In this document: one piece after another, positions 52,721 to 62,315 of the stretch
Numbering within the stretch: position 1 is the stretch's first letter
Layout of the letters: each line of letters begins with the position of its first letter
DNA from: DAIDKA01 sp036498905
GTDB taxonomy: Bacteria > Pseudomonadota > Gammaproteobacteria > Steroidobacterales > Steroidobacteraceae
Length of the DNA stretch: 64,000 nt
NCBI GenBank assembly: GCA_036498905.1
Contig: DASYER010000124.1
Location: 47,883 to 111,882, forward strand
Direction of reading: 5' to 3'
Made by a program: the position numbers and the translations under genes
The notes under the pieces: model-generated
Database searches by the model: none
What the model was told of the DNA's origin: nothing
Seen by the model: only the letters and a program-made list of their open reading frames with translations

Positions 52721-53872
52721 ATGAGCGAGACTTCATCCGCTTTGCGCCCGAAGAAGTCCGTGGCCCTCGCGGGCGTCACGGCCGGTTCCACGGCGCTGTG
52801 CACCGTGGGACAGACGGGCAATGATCTTCACTATCGCGGCTACGACATTCAGGACCTGGCACGCGAGGCCTCGTTTGAAGAGGTTGCCTACCTGCTGATC
52901 CATGGTGAGCTGCCGAATGCGGCAACCCTGGCCGGCTATCAGGCCAAGCTCAAATCGCTGCGCGGGCTGTCGCGCACGGTGCGCGGGGCGCTCGAAGTGC
53001 TGCCGCCGGCCGCCCATCCGATGGACGTGCTGCGCACCGGCGTCTCGGCGATGGGCTGTGCTTTGCCGGAACCCGCCGCGCATGGCGCGAGCGGCGCGCG
53101 CGACATTGCCGATCAGCTGGTCGCATCGTTGGGCTCGATGCTCACGTACTGGTATCACTTCAGTCGCTCCGGCCGGCGCATCACCGTGGAGACGGACGAT
53201 GATTCGGTGGGCGGCCATTTCCTGCATCTGCTTCACGAGCGCAAGCCGCCGGCATCGTGGGTGCGGGCCATGCACATCTCCCTCATCTTGTACGCCGAGC
53301 ACGAGTTCAATGCCTCGACCTTCACCGCGCGCGTGATCGCGAGCACCGGGTCGGATCTGTATTCCTGCCAGGTCGGCGGTATCGGCGCGCTGCGCGGCCC
53401 GAAGCACGGCGGCGCCAATGAGGTGGCGCTGGAAATCCAGCAGCGTTACGCGAGCGCGGAGGCCGCGCAGACCGACATCCTGGCGCGCCTGGCGGCGCGC
53501 GAGGTCATCATCGGTTTCGGTCACCCCGTATACACGATTTCAGATCCGCGCCATCCGATCGCCAAGGAACTGGCGCGGCTGCTGTCGCATGAAGCCGGCG
53601 ACACGACGCTGTTTGAGGTCGCCGACCGCATCGAAGCGGTGCTGTGGCAGCAGAAGAAGCTGTTTCCGAACGTCGACTGGTTCTCGGCCGTCCTGTACCA
53701 CCAGCTGGGGATTCCGGTGTCGATGTTCACGCCGCTGTTCGTGATGGCGCGCACCACCGGCTGGTCGGCGCACGTCATGGAGCAGCGTGACAACGGCAAG
53801 ATCGTGCGCCCGGCCGCCGAATACACCGGGCCGGCGCCCAAGCCCTACGTGCCGCTGAACCAGAGGCCGTGA
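52721..53872 (+). CDS. prpC: 2-methylcitrate synthase
   Basis: A 383-residue member of the type II citrate synthase family that joins propionyl-CoA and oxaloacetate. It contains YRGYDIQDLAREASFEEVAYLLIHGELP, HEFNASTFTARVIASTGSD (catalytic His), and GFGHPVYTISDPRHP (catalytic His). The operon partner prpB before it and prpD after it support methylcitrate rather than citrate synthesis. Confidence 0.95.
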   Translation: MSETSSALRPKKSVALAGVTAGSTALCTVGQTGNDLHYRGYDIQDLAREASFEEVAYLLIHGELPNAATLAGYQAKLKSLRGLSRTVRGALEVLPPAAHPMDVLRTGVSAMGCALPEPAAHGASGARDIADQLVASLGSMLTYWYHFSRSGRRITVETDDDSVGGHFLHLLHERKPPASWVRAMHISLILYAEHEFNASTFTARVIASTGSDLYSCQVGGIGALRGPKHGGANEVALEIQQRYASAEAAQTDILARLAAREVIIGFGHPVYTISDPRHPIAKELARLLSHEAGDTTLFEVADRIEAVLWQQKKLFPNVDWFSAVLYHQLGIPVSMFTPLFVMARTTGWSAHVMEQRDNGKIVRPAAEYTGPAPKPYVPLNQRP

Positions 53873-53876
53873 AGTG

Positions 53877-55334
53877 ATGTCGGCATTTGATCCCAGGCGG
53901 GCGCAACGCTCGGCACCGGATGCGGTGCTCACGGACATCGCAGCTTTCGTCAGCGCGCCGCCGCAGGTGTCGGCACTGGCATTCGATACCGCGCGCCACT
54001 GCCTGATGGATACGCTGGCGTGCGGTTTGATGGCCCTGAAGGTTCCGGCCTGTTCACGCCTGATCGCCCCGGTGGTGCCGGGTGCCGTCATGCCCGGTGG
54101 TGCCCGGGTGCCCGGGACCTCGCTGGAACTTGATCCGGTGCAGGGTGCCTTTGCCATCGGCGCGATGGTGCGCTGGCTGGATTTCAACGATACGTGGCTG
54201 GCGGCCGAGTGGGGCCACCCATCCGATAATCTCGGCGGCATCCTGGCCGTCGCGGATTACCTGTCGCGCCAGGCCCTGATGCACGGTCGCGCCTCGCTGA
54301 GCGTGGCGGACGTGCTCACGGCAATGATCCGCGCCCATGAAATCCAGGGCGTGCTGGCGCTGACCAACAGTTTCAACCGTGTCGGGCTCGACCATGTACT
54401 GCTGGTGCGCGTGGCAACGACCGCGGTGGTGACGGCCATGCTGGGCGGGTCACCGGCACAGATCAGCAATGCACTCTCGAATGCCTGGGCCGATGGCGCA
54501 GCCTTGCGCACTTATCGTCACGCGCCGAATACCGGCTCACGCAAAAGCTGGGCGGCGGGGGATGCGACCAGTCGCGGCGTGCGCCACGCCCTGATGGCGC
54601 TCGGCGGGGAGATGGGCTATCCGACAGTTCTCAGCGCGCCGCGCTGGGGATTCCAGGATGTGCTGTTTGCCGGCCAGTCACTGTCCCTGTCACAGCCCTT
54701 CGGCAGCTACGTGATGGAGAACATTCTCTTCAAGATCTCCTGGCCCGCGGAATTTCACGCGCAGACGGCCGTGGAATGCGCCCTGGCCCTGCACGCAGCG
54801 GTGCGCGACCGACTCGATGACATCGATCGCATCGTGATCGAGACCCAGGAACCGGGCGCGCGCATCATCGACAAGACCGGTCCGTTGGCGAATCCGGCGG
54901 ATCGTGATCACTGCATCCAGTACATGGTCGCGGTGCCGCTGATCTTCGGCCGGCTCACCGCCGCGGACTACGAGGATGAGGTCGCGGCCGATCCGCGCAT
55001 CGACCCGCTGCGCGAACTGATGCAGGTGCGCGAGAATCCGGGCTTCACCAAGGACTACTATGATCCGCAGCGCCGCTTCATCGGCAATGCGCTGCAGGTG
55101 TACTTCCGGGACGGCAGCGCGACCCCGCGCATCCAGGTGGATTTTCCGGTGGGCCACCGGCTCAGGCGGCCCGAGGGCGAGCCGCTGCTGGTCGCAAAGT
55201 TTGAAGCGGCGGTGAACACGCACTACCCGGCCAAGCAGGCCGCCCGCGTGGTGGCACTGTTCAGCGACCCGGCGCGACTCGCGGCGCTCAGCGTCAATGA
55301 GTTCATGGCTGAGCTGGTCAGCAATGGGCGATGA
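53877..55334 (+). CDS. prpD: 2-methylcitrate dehydratase
   Basis: A 485-residue MmgE/PrpD-family enzyme that dehydrates 2-methylcitrate. Conserved segments: DTLACGLMALKVPACSR, WLDFNDTWLAAEWGHPSDNLGG, SRKSWAAGDATSRGVRHALMAL. The ATG 53877 is preceded by GTG 53874; either start is possible. The 3' end overlaps rsmG by 11 bases. No acnD-prpF is present, so this classical prpD type is used. Confidence 0.94.
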   Translation: MSAFDPRRAQRSAPDAVLTDIAAFVSAPPQVSALAFDTARHCLMDTLACGLMALKVPACSRLIAPVVPGAVMPGGARVPGTSLELDPVQGAFAIGAMVRWLDFNDTWLAAEWGHPSDNLGGILAVADYLSRQALMHGRASLSVADVLTAMIRAHEIQGVLALTNSFNRVGLDHVLLVRVATTAVVTAMLGGSPAQISNALSNAWADGAALRTYRHAPNTGSRKSWAAGDATSRGVRHALMALGGEMGYPTVLSAPRWGFQDVLFAGQSLSLSQPFGSYVMENILFKISWPAEFHAQTAVECALALHAAVRDRLDDIDRIVIETQEPGARIIDKTGPLANPADRDHCIQYMVAVPLIFGRLTAADYEDEVAADPRIDPLRELMQVRENPGFTKDYYDPQRRFIGNALQVYFRDGSATPRIQVDFPVGHRLRRPEGEPLLVAKFEAAVNTHYPAKQAARVVALFSDPARLAALSVNEFMAELVSNGR

Positions 55335-55959
55335 GCGCGCCACGCTGGTGGCGGGCGCGCGGCATTTGCAGGTAGCCCTGGATGAGGCGGCCGCGGACGC
55401 GCTGCTGCGCCTGTTGGATGAGCTGCTGCATTGGAACCGTGCCTACAACCTCACGGCCATCACCGATCGCGCCCAGATGCTGACCCATCACCTGCTCGAC
55501 AGCCTGTCGGTCGCGCCCTTTGTGCAAGGCAGCACTTTGGCGGATGTCGGCACGGGCGCCGGTTTTCCGGGCCTGCCGCTGGCGCTGGTCGCGGCCGAGC
55601 GGCGCTGCGTGCTCCTGGATTCAAACGGCAAGAAGCAGCGCTTTGTGGCCCATGCGGCGCGCACCCTGGGGCTGTCCAACGTGGAGGCGCTGCATGCGCG
55701 CGTCGAGGAGCTGCATCCAGCGCAGCCATTCGACACGGTCGTCGCGCGCGCCTGCGCCGCCCTGCCGCAGCTGTTGAATTGGGTGGCGCCGCTGTGCGGC
55801 CCGGGTACCCGCGTGCTCGCCATGAAGGGGCGCCTGCCGGAGGCTGAAATCGCGGCCGTGGCGCCGCCCTGGGTCATCGAGCAGGTCGTGCCATTGCAGG
55901 TGCCCGGTTTGAACGAGGAGCGCCATCTGATCATTGCCAGATGTAGACTCGCCGCATGA
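55324..55959 (+). CDS. rsmG: 16S rRNA (guanine-527-N7) methyltransferase RsmG
   Basis: A 211-residue class I methyltransferase with SAM motif LADVGTGAGFPGLPLALV. Other signatures are HWNRAYNLTAITD and the C-terminal LNEERHLIIARC. Loss of RsmG confers low-level streptomycin resistance in other bacteria. The usual partner mnmG is missing upstream; prpD is there instead. The stop overlaps parA (ATGA). Confidence 0.97.
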   Translation: MGDERATLVAGARHLQVALDEAAADALLRLLDELLHWNRAYNLTAITDRAQMLTHHLLDSLSVAPFVQGSTLADVGTGAGFPGLPLALVAAERRCVLLDSNGKKQRFVAHAARTLGLSNVEALHARVEELHPAQPFDTVVARACAALPQLLNWVAPLCGPGTRVLAMKGRLPEAEIAAVAPPWVIEQVVPLQVPGLNEERHLIIARCRLAA

Positions 55960-56768
55960 AGCGGGTCATCGCAGTTGCTAACCAGAAAGGCGGCGTCGGC
56001 AAGACCACGACGGCCGTGAATCTGGCCGCATCGCTGGCGGCCACCAAGCGCAGGGTATTGCTGATCGACTGTGATCCGCAGGGCAATGCCACCATGGGCT
56101 GCGGGGTCGACAAGTCGCAGCTGGCGCGGGGCACCTGCGAAGTTCTGCTCGGCGATTGTGATATGAAATCCGCGCTCGTCCCGATCGAGCCGGCCGGCTT
56201 CACGCTGCTGCCGACCAACCAGGACCTGACCGTGGCGGAAGTGCGGCTGCTCACGCTGCTTGCCGGACGCGAAATGAAGCTGCGCACGGCCCTGAAGCCG
56301 ATCCGCGACGAATTCGACGTGGTCCTCATCGATTGTCCGCCGGCGCTGAATCTGCTCACCGTCAACGCCCTGGTCGCGGCCGATAGCGTGCTCATCCCGA
56401 TGCAGTGCGAGTACTACGCCCTGGAGGGTCTGTCGGGCCTGCTGGCGACCGTGGAGCAGATCCGTGCGGCCGTCAATCCGGGATTGGAGATCGAAGGGTT
56501 GCTGCGCACCATGTTCGACCCGCGCAACAACCTGTCGAATGAGGTCGGGGCGCAGCTCATCATGCATTTTCCCGACAAGGTGTTCAGGACCATCATTCCG
56601 CGCAACGTGCGCCTGGCCGAAGCCCCGTCCTTCGGCAAGCCGGCGTTGCTGCACGACAAGGATTCGCGCGGGGCGCTGGCCTACCTGGCACTGGCCGGAG
56701 AGATGATCCGCCGCGACGACGAAGTCGTGCCGCCACGGCCGGCCCCGCCCTCACCAGGTCTGCAGTAG
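55956..56768 (+). CDS. parA: Chromosome-partitioning ATPase ParA (Soj)
   Basis: A 270-residue MinD-type P-loop ATPase: KGGVGKTTTAVNLAASLA with the deviant Walker A at about 10-18, DCDPQGNATMG, and LIDCPPALNLLTVNAL. It moves ParB-bound origins apart. ATGA overlap with rsmG; parB begins seven bases after its stop. No N-terminal HTH, the chromosomal type. Confidence 0.97.
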   Translation: MKRVIAVANQKGGVGKTTTAVNLAASLAATKRRVLLIDCDPQGNATMGCGVDKSQLARGTCEVLLGDCDMKSALVPIEPAGFTLLPTNQDLTVAEVRLLTLLAGREMKLRTALKPIRDEFDVVLIDCPPALNLLTVNALVAADSVLIPMQCEYYALEGLSGLLATVEQIRAAVNPGLEIEGLLRTMFDPRNNLSNEVGAQLIMHFPDKVFRTIIPRNVRLAEAPSFGKPALLHDKDSRGALAYLALAGEMIRRDDEVVPPRPAPPSPGLQ

Positions 56769-56775
56769 TGCCTGT

Positions 56776-57714
56776 ATGAACCAGAAGAAACCCAGCCTGG
56801 GCCGTGGTTTGAACGCACTGATGGGTGCGACCGATACGCCCCGGCCCCTGACGCCCATGCAGGCACCGACGCCAGGGGTCGCTGCACCCGTCGCAGGCCC
56901 GGCGGCGGATCGGCTGACCCGCCTGCCGCTGGACCTCCTGCAGCGCGGCCGTTACCAGCCGCGTTCGCACATGGATCAGGAGGCGCTCAATGAGCTGGCC
57001 GCCTCGATCCGAACCCAGGGCGTGGTGCAGCCCATCGTCGTGCGCCCCCTCGAGGCGGCGACGGCCACGGGCGGCCAGCGCTACGAAATCATCGCCGGGG
57101 AGCGTCGCTGGCGCGCCGCGCAGCTGGCGCAGCTGGCGGACATCCCGGCCATCGTGCGCGATGTGCCGGATGAGACCGCCATTTCGGTCGCGCTGATCGA
57201 GAATATCCAGCGCGAAGACCTCAATCCGCTGGAAGAGGCGCGGGCCCTGGAGCGCCTGATCAGTGAGTTCAGCATGACGCACCAGCAGGCCGCCGATGCC
57301 GTCGGGCGCTCCCGCGCGGCCGTCAGCAACCTGCTGCGCTTGCTGGATCTGGCGCCGGAGGTGTGCGATCAGCTCGAATCGCGCGCCCTGGAGATGGGTC
57401 ATGCCCGGGCTCTGCTGGGCCTGACCACCCGCCGCCAGCAGGTCGAAGTGGCGGTGCTGGTGGTGAAGAAGGGCCTGTCCGTGCGCGAGACCGAGGCGAT
57501 TGTGCGGCGCATGGCCCAGTCCGGTACCGAGCGGGCCGAGCCTGCCGTGGCGGCAACCGGCGCCGACCCGGATGTGCAGCGCCTGGAACTGGATCTGGCC
57601 GAGAAGCTGGGCGCCCGGGTGGCCATTCAGCACACCCGCACCGGCAAGGGCAAACTGGTGGTCAGCTACAACAGCCTCGATGAGCTGGACGGCATTCTCG
57701 AACATATCCGTTGA
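56776..57714 (+). CDS. parB: Chromosome-partitioning protein ParB (Spo0J)
   Basis: A 312-residue CTPase that binds parS. It contains LGRGLNALMG at its start, the CTP-fold motif (GERRWRAAQLA, ENIQREDLNPLEEA), a helix-turn-helix (MTHQQAADAVGRSRAAVSNLLRLL), and a C-terminal dimerisation domain. Three parS sites near recF in this window are its expected targets. Confidence 0.97.
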   Translation: MNQKKPSLGRGLNALMGATDTPRPLTPMQAPTPGVAAPVAGPAADRLTRLPLDLLQRGRYQPRSHMDQEALNELAASIRTQGVVQPIVVRPLEAATATGGQRYEIIAGERRWRAAQLAQLADIPAIVRDVPDETAISVALIENIQREDLNPLEEARALERLISEFSMTHQQAADAVGRSRAAVSNLLRLLDLAPEVCDQLESRALEMGHARALLGLTTRRQQVEVAVLVVKKGLSVRETEAIVRRMAQSGTERAEPAVAATGADPDVQRLELDLAEKLGARVAIQHTRTGKGKLVVSYNSLDELDGILEHIR

Positions 57715-57745
57715 GCGGCCCGTTTGCGCATTGTTAAGAAGCCAA

Positions 57746-57791
57746 GTTAGCAAGCTAACGTGTAGCGTTTTCCTGCCGGCATATCTATAAT
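57746..57791 (+). promoter_or_regulatory. Candidate atp operon promoter with palindrome
   Basis: A perfect -10 TATAAT lies at 57786-57791, without a good -35. The palindrome GTTAGC-AA-GCTAAC (57746-57759) is centred 33 bases before the hexamer and could be an operator. A second palindrome, GTGACC-C-GGTCAC, is at 57803-57815. The leader to the atpI start is about 190 bases long. Confidence 0.45.
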
Positions 57792-57987
57792 TCGCCGCCG
57801 TTGTGACCCGGTCACGTAAGTGGCTGTAGGACAAACAAATCCTGTCGCAGCATCCCTCGTCTTTGAAGGGACAGAGGGTGCTATCACCGGCGGCGGGAGT
57901 TCGAAGCCGCACATTCAGTGTGCGACTCGCCTTAACAGTGCAGTCAGGGAGTTAAAGCGTGTCGCCTGAAATGCACAAGGAATTCCG

Positions 57988-58434
57988 GTGAGCGCGATTG
58001 ACCTGCCGCATGCGCGCAGGCTCGCGTTCATGTGCGTGCGCGCCCAGGTCGTGGTCACCACGCTGGTCGCGGCGGTGAGCCTGGCGGTGGCGGGGACGCA
58101 TGCCGCCTGGTCAGCGGTGGTTGGCGGTGGGGCCAGCACCCTGGGGAGCCTCGCGATGGCGCTGCTGGCCTTTGGCCGGCTGTCGGGATCGGGTGCCGAG
58201 CGGATGCTGCTGGCGTTCTATGTCGGCGAGATTGCCAAGATCACGGCGGTGATCGTGGCGCTGGTGCTGGCGCTGGTGTTCATGAAAGTGAACCCGGTGG
58301 CGATGATTACGGCCTTTATGGCCACGTTTTTGGTTTATTGGGTGGTGCTGGCACGTGCGCTGTGGTCCGCGAAGACTACGCCGCTGCCGGAGACCAAGGG
58401 TTCGGTCCGCGGTGCGCCGCACGAGATGGTTTGA
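57988..58434 (+). CDS. atpI: ATP synthase accessory protein AtpI
   Basis: A 148-residue membrane protein with four hydrophobic helices, GTG start at 57988. It sits at the head of the operon as in other bacteria and helps c-ring assembly or magnesium uptake. Its stop overlaps the atpB start (TGATG). Confidence 0.9.
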   Translation: MSAIDLPHARRLAFMCVRAQVVVTTLVAAVSLAVAGTHAAWSAVVGGGASTLGSLAMALLAFGRLSGSGAERMLLAFYVGEIAKITAVIVALVLALVFMKVNPVAMITAFMATFLVYWVVLARALWSAKTTPLPETKGSVRGAPHEMV

Positions 58435-59318
58435 TGAGCAATTTCGTTCTACATGTGGCTGAAGGTACCAAGACTCCGTCGGAGTACATCGCCCATCATC
58501 TGACCTTTCTGACCAATCATGCCCCCAACGGGCTGTTGGACCTGTCGGTCGTCAACTACGACAGTGTCTTCTTCTCCGTGGTGCTGGCGCTGGTGTTCGG
58601 CGGCACCTTCATTTTTGCGGCGCGCCGGGCCACCAGCGACACGCCGGGCAAGCTGCAAAGCTTCGTCGAGATGGTGGTGACGTTCGTCGACGACCAGGTC
58701 CGGGGCGTCTTCCAGGGCAACAACCGTCTGATCGCACCCCTGGCGCTGACGATTTTCTGCTGGGTGTTCCTGTTCAATGTGATGGACATCCTGCCCATCG
58801 ATCTGCTGCCCGGCGCCGCCGGCGCCGCCGGCCTGGGGCACCTGCGCATCGTACCGAGCATCGATCTGAACGTCGTATTCTCGCTGTCGCTGACGGTGTT
58901 TTTCCTGATCATCTTCTACAGCATCAAGATGAAGGGCCTGGGCGGCTTCCTTGCCGAACTGTCGATGCATCCGTTCCCGCCCAGCGGCAAGCAGGCCAAC
59001 ATCGCGCTGCGCATCGCCTGCATCCCCGTGAATCTGATCATGGAGCTGCCGACCTTCTTTGCCCGCCCGGTGTCCCTGGCATTGCGGCTCTACGGCAACA
59101 TGTACGCGGGCGAGATGGTGTTCGTGCTCATCGCCCTGCTCACCCTGACTTCCGGGTTTGCGGCGCTGGGCTCTGCCGGCGGCTGGCTGAGCATCGTCGG
59201 CTCGGTATTTGTTGGTGTGCTGTGGACGGGGTTCGATTTGTTCATCGGCACCCTGCAGGCCTTCATTTTCATGATGCTCACCATCGTCTACCTGTCGCAG
59301 GCGTCCGAGCATCATTGA
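58434..59318 (+). CDS. atpB: F0F1 ATP synthase subunit a
   Basis: A 294-residue membrane subunit forming the proton half-channels. The catalytic Arg is visible in VSLALRLYGNMYAGE, and the QAFIFMMLTIVYLSQA end is typical. Its start ATG 58434 overlaps the atpI stop, within a longer in-frame ORF whose first part is a shadow of atpI. Confidence 0.97.
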   Translation: MSNFVLHVAEGTKTPSEYIAHHLTFLTNHAPNGLLDLSVVNYDSVFFSVVLALVFGGTFIFAARRATSDTPGKLQSFVEMVVTFVDDQVRGVFQGNNRLIAPLALTIFCWVFLFNVMDILPIDLLPGAAGAAGLGHLRIVPSIDLNVVFSLSLTVFFLIIFYSIKMKGLGGFLAELSMHPFPPSGKQANIALRIACIPVNLIMELPTFFARPVSLALRLYGNMYAGEMVFVLIALLTLTSGFAALGSAGGWLSIVGSVFVGVLWTGFDLFIGTLQAFIFMMLTIVYLSQASEHH

Positions 59319-59366
59319 GCTTAGTCACGATCTATTTGAAAACGGTTTGGTATTTCGGAGAGTTGA

Positions 59367-59651
59367 ATGGAAAACATTGCACACATTGAAGGTATGACCG
59401 TCCTTGCCGTCGGCATCATCTTCGGCCTGGGCGCGCTCGGCACGGCCATCGGCTTCGGCATCCTGGGCGGCCGCTTCCTGGAGGGCATGGCCCGCCAGCC
59501 GGAACTGGCGCCGGCGCTGCTGGCCAGAATGTTCATCGTCGCGGCATTGCTCGACGCGGTGGCCTTCATCGGCATCGCCTTCGGCCTGTTCTTCACGTTT
59601 GCGAATCCGTTCGTAACCGCGCTGCAGACGGCTGCCGCGGCGGCGCACTGA
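59367..59651 (+). CDS. atpE: F0F1 ATP synthase subunit c
   Basis: A 94-residue hairpin with two transmembrane helices. The first is glycine-rich (GIIFGLGALGTAIGFGILGG). The second, ALLDAVAFIGIAFGLFF, contains the proton-carrying Asp. No Na+-type motif is seen. A ribosome site GGAG is 5 bases upstream of the start. Confidence 0.97.
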   Translation: MENIAHIEGMTVLAVGIIFGLGALGTAIGFGILGGRFLEGMARQPELAPALLARMFIVAALLDAVAFIGIAFGLFFTFANPFVTALQTAAAAAH

Positions 59652-59712
59652 AGCACATCTTGAACGCGGATCCCGGCGCAGGCCTGAGTCTGCCCGCAAT
59701 CAGGAGACCAGG

Positions 59713-60183
59713 GTGAACTTCAATCTGACGCTCATCATCCAGATGCTCGTGTTCGCGATCCTCATCTGGGCGGTGATGACGTTCGCGTGGCCAAAGCTAC
59801 TCGCGGCAATGGAAGACCGGTCGCGCAAGATCGCGCAGGGCCTGGCGGCTGCCGATCAGGGACAGCAGTCCCTGGCGCAGGCGCAAGTCAAGGTCGACGA
59901 ACTGATCCGTGAAGCCCGCGAGCACGCGACGCACATCATTGATCAGGCGCAGAAGCGTGCCAACGAGCTGGTCGAGCAGGCCAAGACCCAGGCGAGCGCC
60001 GAAGGCGCACGGCTGGTGGCATCGGCTCAGACGCAGATCGATCTGGAAGCCACGCGCGCGCGCGAATCGCTGCGCAAGGACGTGGCCGGGCTGGCGGTGC
60101 GTGCGGCCTCCAAGGTGCTCGAGCGCGAGATCGACGCCAGTGCGCATGCCGACCTGTTGAACAAGCTCGCAGCGCAGATCTAG
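59713..60183 (+). CDS. atpF: F0F1 ATP synthase subunit b
   Basis: A 156-residue peripheral-stalk subunit, GTG start at 59713. An N-terminal membrane helix (LIIQMLVFAILIWAVMTFAW) precedes a long charged coiled coil (KLLAAMEDRSRKIAQGL onward). It links F0 to F1 and abuts atpH. Confidence 0.97.
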   Translation: MNFNLTLIIQMLVFAILIWAVMTFAWPKLLAAMEDRSRKIAQGLAAADQGQQSLAQAQVKVDELIREAREHATHIIDQAQKRANELVEQAKTQASAEGARLVASAQTQIDLEATRARESLRKDVAGLAVRAASKVLEREIDASAHADLLNKLAAQI

Positions 60184-60186
60184 CGC

Positions 60187-60723
60187 ATGGCGGACAAGAC
60201 AACCATCGCCCGTCCCTACGCCAAGGCGGCATTCGCCGAGGCGCGGGCCGACAGCATGCTGGCCGCGTGGTCGTCGGCGCTGCACGCGGCCGCAGCCGTG
60301 ATGGACGATCCGCGCGTGCATTCGCTGCTGGGCGATCCGCATGTCACCCCGGAGCAGCTCGCGCAGCTGGTACTCGACATTGCCGGGGCGGGCCTCGGCG
60401 AACACGGTCGCAACTTCGTGCGCACCCTGGCCGAAACCCGCCGCCTGGACTGCCTGGAGCAGATCGCGGCGCTGTTCGATGCGTACAAGGACGAAGCGGA
60501 GGGCATCGCCGATGTCACCGTGACTTCGGCCGTCCCGCTGGATGAACGGCAGCGGCAGTCACTGACCGCGGCGCTGACCCGCCGCCTCAAGCGCGAAGTG
60601 CGTCTGCATTGCGCGACCGACCCGGAACTGCTCGGCGGCGCGGTGCTGCACTCGGGCGATCTGGTCATTGATGGCTCGGTGCGCGGGCGACTCACGCGCA
60701 TCGCCAACGAACTGGTCGCGTGA
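60187..60723 (+). CDS. atpH: F0F1 ATP synthase subunit delta
   Basis: A 178-residue subunit that holds the top of the peripheral stalk. It begins KTTIARPYAKAAFAEA and has a C-terminal part with VRLHCATDPELLGGAVLHSGD. Three bases after atpF. Confidence 0.96.
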   Translation: MADKTTIARPYAKAAFAEARADSMLAAWSSALHAAAAVMDDPRVHSLLGDPHVTPEQLAQLVLDIAGAGLGEHGRNFVRTLAETRRLDCLEQIAALFDAYKDEAEGIADVTVTSAVPLDERQRQSLTAALTRRLKREVRLHCATDPELLGGAVLHSGDLVIDGSVRGRLTRIANELVA

Positions 60724-60763
60724 TGACCGGCCACACATACGAAATTCGCAAGGAATCCTAAAG

Positions 60764-62302
60764 ATGGCCATCAAGGCAACTGAGATCAGTGATCTCATCA
60801 AGCAGCGCATCGAGAATTTCAAGGGCGTCACCGAGGCGCGCAATGTCGGCACCATCGTGTCCGTCACGGACGGCATCGTGCGTGTGCACGGCCTGGCCGA
60901 CGCGCGTTACGGTGAAATGCTCGAATTTCCGGGCAACACTTTCGGCCTGGCGCTGAATCTGGAGCAGGACTCGGTCGGCGCGGTGGTGCTGGGCGACTAC
61001 AAGCACCTGGGCGAGGGCGACACCGTCAAGACGACGGGCCGCATTCTCGAAGTGCCGGTGGGCCCGGAACTGCTGGGTCGCGTCGTCGATGCGCTGGGCA
61101 ATCCGATCGATGGCAAGGGTCCGATCAATGCCGGGAAAACCGCGCCGATCGAGCGCGTGGCTCCGGGCGTGATCTACCGCAAGTCTGTTTCCCAGCCGGT
61201 GCAGACCGGATACAAGTCTGTCGACGCGATGGTGCCGATCGGCCGCGGTCAGCGCGAACTGATCATCGGTGATCGCCAGACCGGCAAGACGGCGATGGCG
61301 ATCGACACCATCATCAACCAGAAGACCTCCGGCATTAAGTGCGTGTACGTTGCGATCGGGCAGAAGCAGTCGACCATCGCTAACGTGGTGCGCAAGCTCG
61401 AGGAACACGATGCCCTGAAGCACACCATCATCGTGGCGGCCTCGGCCTCCGTGCCGCCGGCCATGCAGTACATTTCGGCGTACTCAGGCGTGACCATGGG
61501 TGAATACTTCATGGACAACGGCGAGGACGCCCTGATCATTTACGACGATCTGTCGAAGCAGGCCGTGGCCTACCGGCAGATCTCGCTGCTGCTGCGCCGT
61601 CCTCCGGGACGCGAAGCCTTCCCCGGCGATGTGTTCTATTTGCACTCGCGTCTGCTCGAGCGCAGCGCGCGCGTCAACGAAGAGTACGTGGAGATGGTCA
61701 GCAAGGGCGCCGTGAAGGGCCGGACCGGATCACTGACGGGGCTGCCGATCATCGAAACGCAGGCCGGTGACGTCACGGCCTTCGTGCCGACCAACGTCAT
61801 CTCGATCACCGACGGTCAGATCTTCCTGGAAACGGATCTGTTCAACTCCGGCATCCGTCCGGCCATGAATGCCGGCATTTCCGTGTCCCGCGTCGGCGGC
61901 TCGGCGCAGACCGACATCATCCGCCGCCTGGGCGGCGGCATTCGCCTCGCGCTCGCGCAGTACCGCGAGCTGGCGGCCTTCTCGCAGTTCGCCTCGGATC
62001 TGGATGAGTCGACCCGCAAGCAGCTCGAGCGCGGTCAGCGCACCACCGAGGTGATGAAGCAGAAGCAGTACGAGCCGCAGTCGGTCGCCGAAATGGCGCT
62101 GTCCATCTACGCCGTCAACAACGGCTACATGGACAAGGTCGCGATCCCGAAGATCGTGGACTTCGAGGCGGCGCTGCAGGGCTACGCGAACTCCTCCCAC
62201 AAGGCGTCGCTCGATGCGATCAACGCCAAGCCGGTCCTCAAGGAACATGAGGCGACGCTGAAGAAGATCATCGAAGACTTCCTGGCCAACGGTACCTACT
62301 GA
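60764..62302 (+). CDS. atpA: F0F1 ATP synthase subunit alpha
   Basis: A 512-residue non-catalytic nucleotide-binding subunit. Walker A GDRQTGKTAMA, IYDDLSKQAVAYRQISLLLRRPPGREA, and the C-terminal region are all canonical. ATG 60764 is chosen over the longer frame beginning inside atpH; it has an AAGGAA ribosome site. Confidence 0.98.
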   Translation: MAIKATEISDLIKQRIENFKGVTEARNVGTIVSVTDGIVRVHGLADARYGEMLEFPGNTFGLALNLEQDSVGAVVLGDYKHLGEGDTVKTTGRILEVPVGPELLGRVVDALGNPIDGKGPINAGKTAPIERVAPGVIYRKSVSQPVQTGYKSVDAMVPIGRGQRELIIGDRQTGKTAMAIDTIINQKTSGIKCVYVAIGQKQSTIANVVRKLEEHDALKHTIIVAASASVPPAMQYISAYSGVTMGEYFMDNGEDALIIYDDLSKQAVAYRQISLLLRRPPGREAFPGDVFYLHSRLLERSARVNEEYVEMVSKGAVKGRTGSLTGLPIIETQAGDVTAFVPTNVISITDGQIFLETDLFNSGIRPAMNAGISVSRVGGSAQTDIIRRLGGGIRLALAQYRELAAFSQFASDLDESTRKQLERGQRTTEVMKQKQYEPQSVAEMALSIYAVNNGYMDKVAIPKIVDFEAALQGYANSSHKASLDAINAKPVLKEHEATLKKIIEDFLANGTY

Positions 62303-62315
62303 AGAAGCGCTCAGC

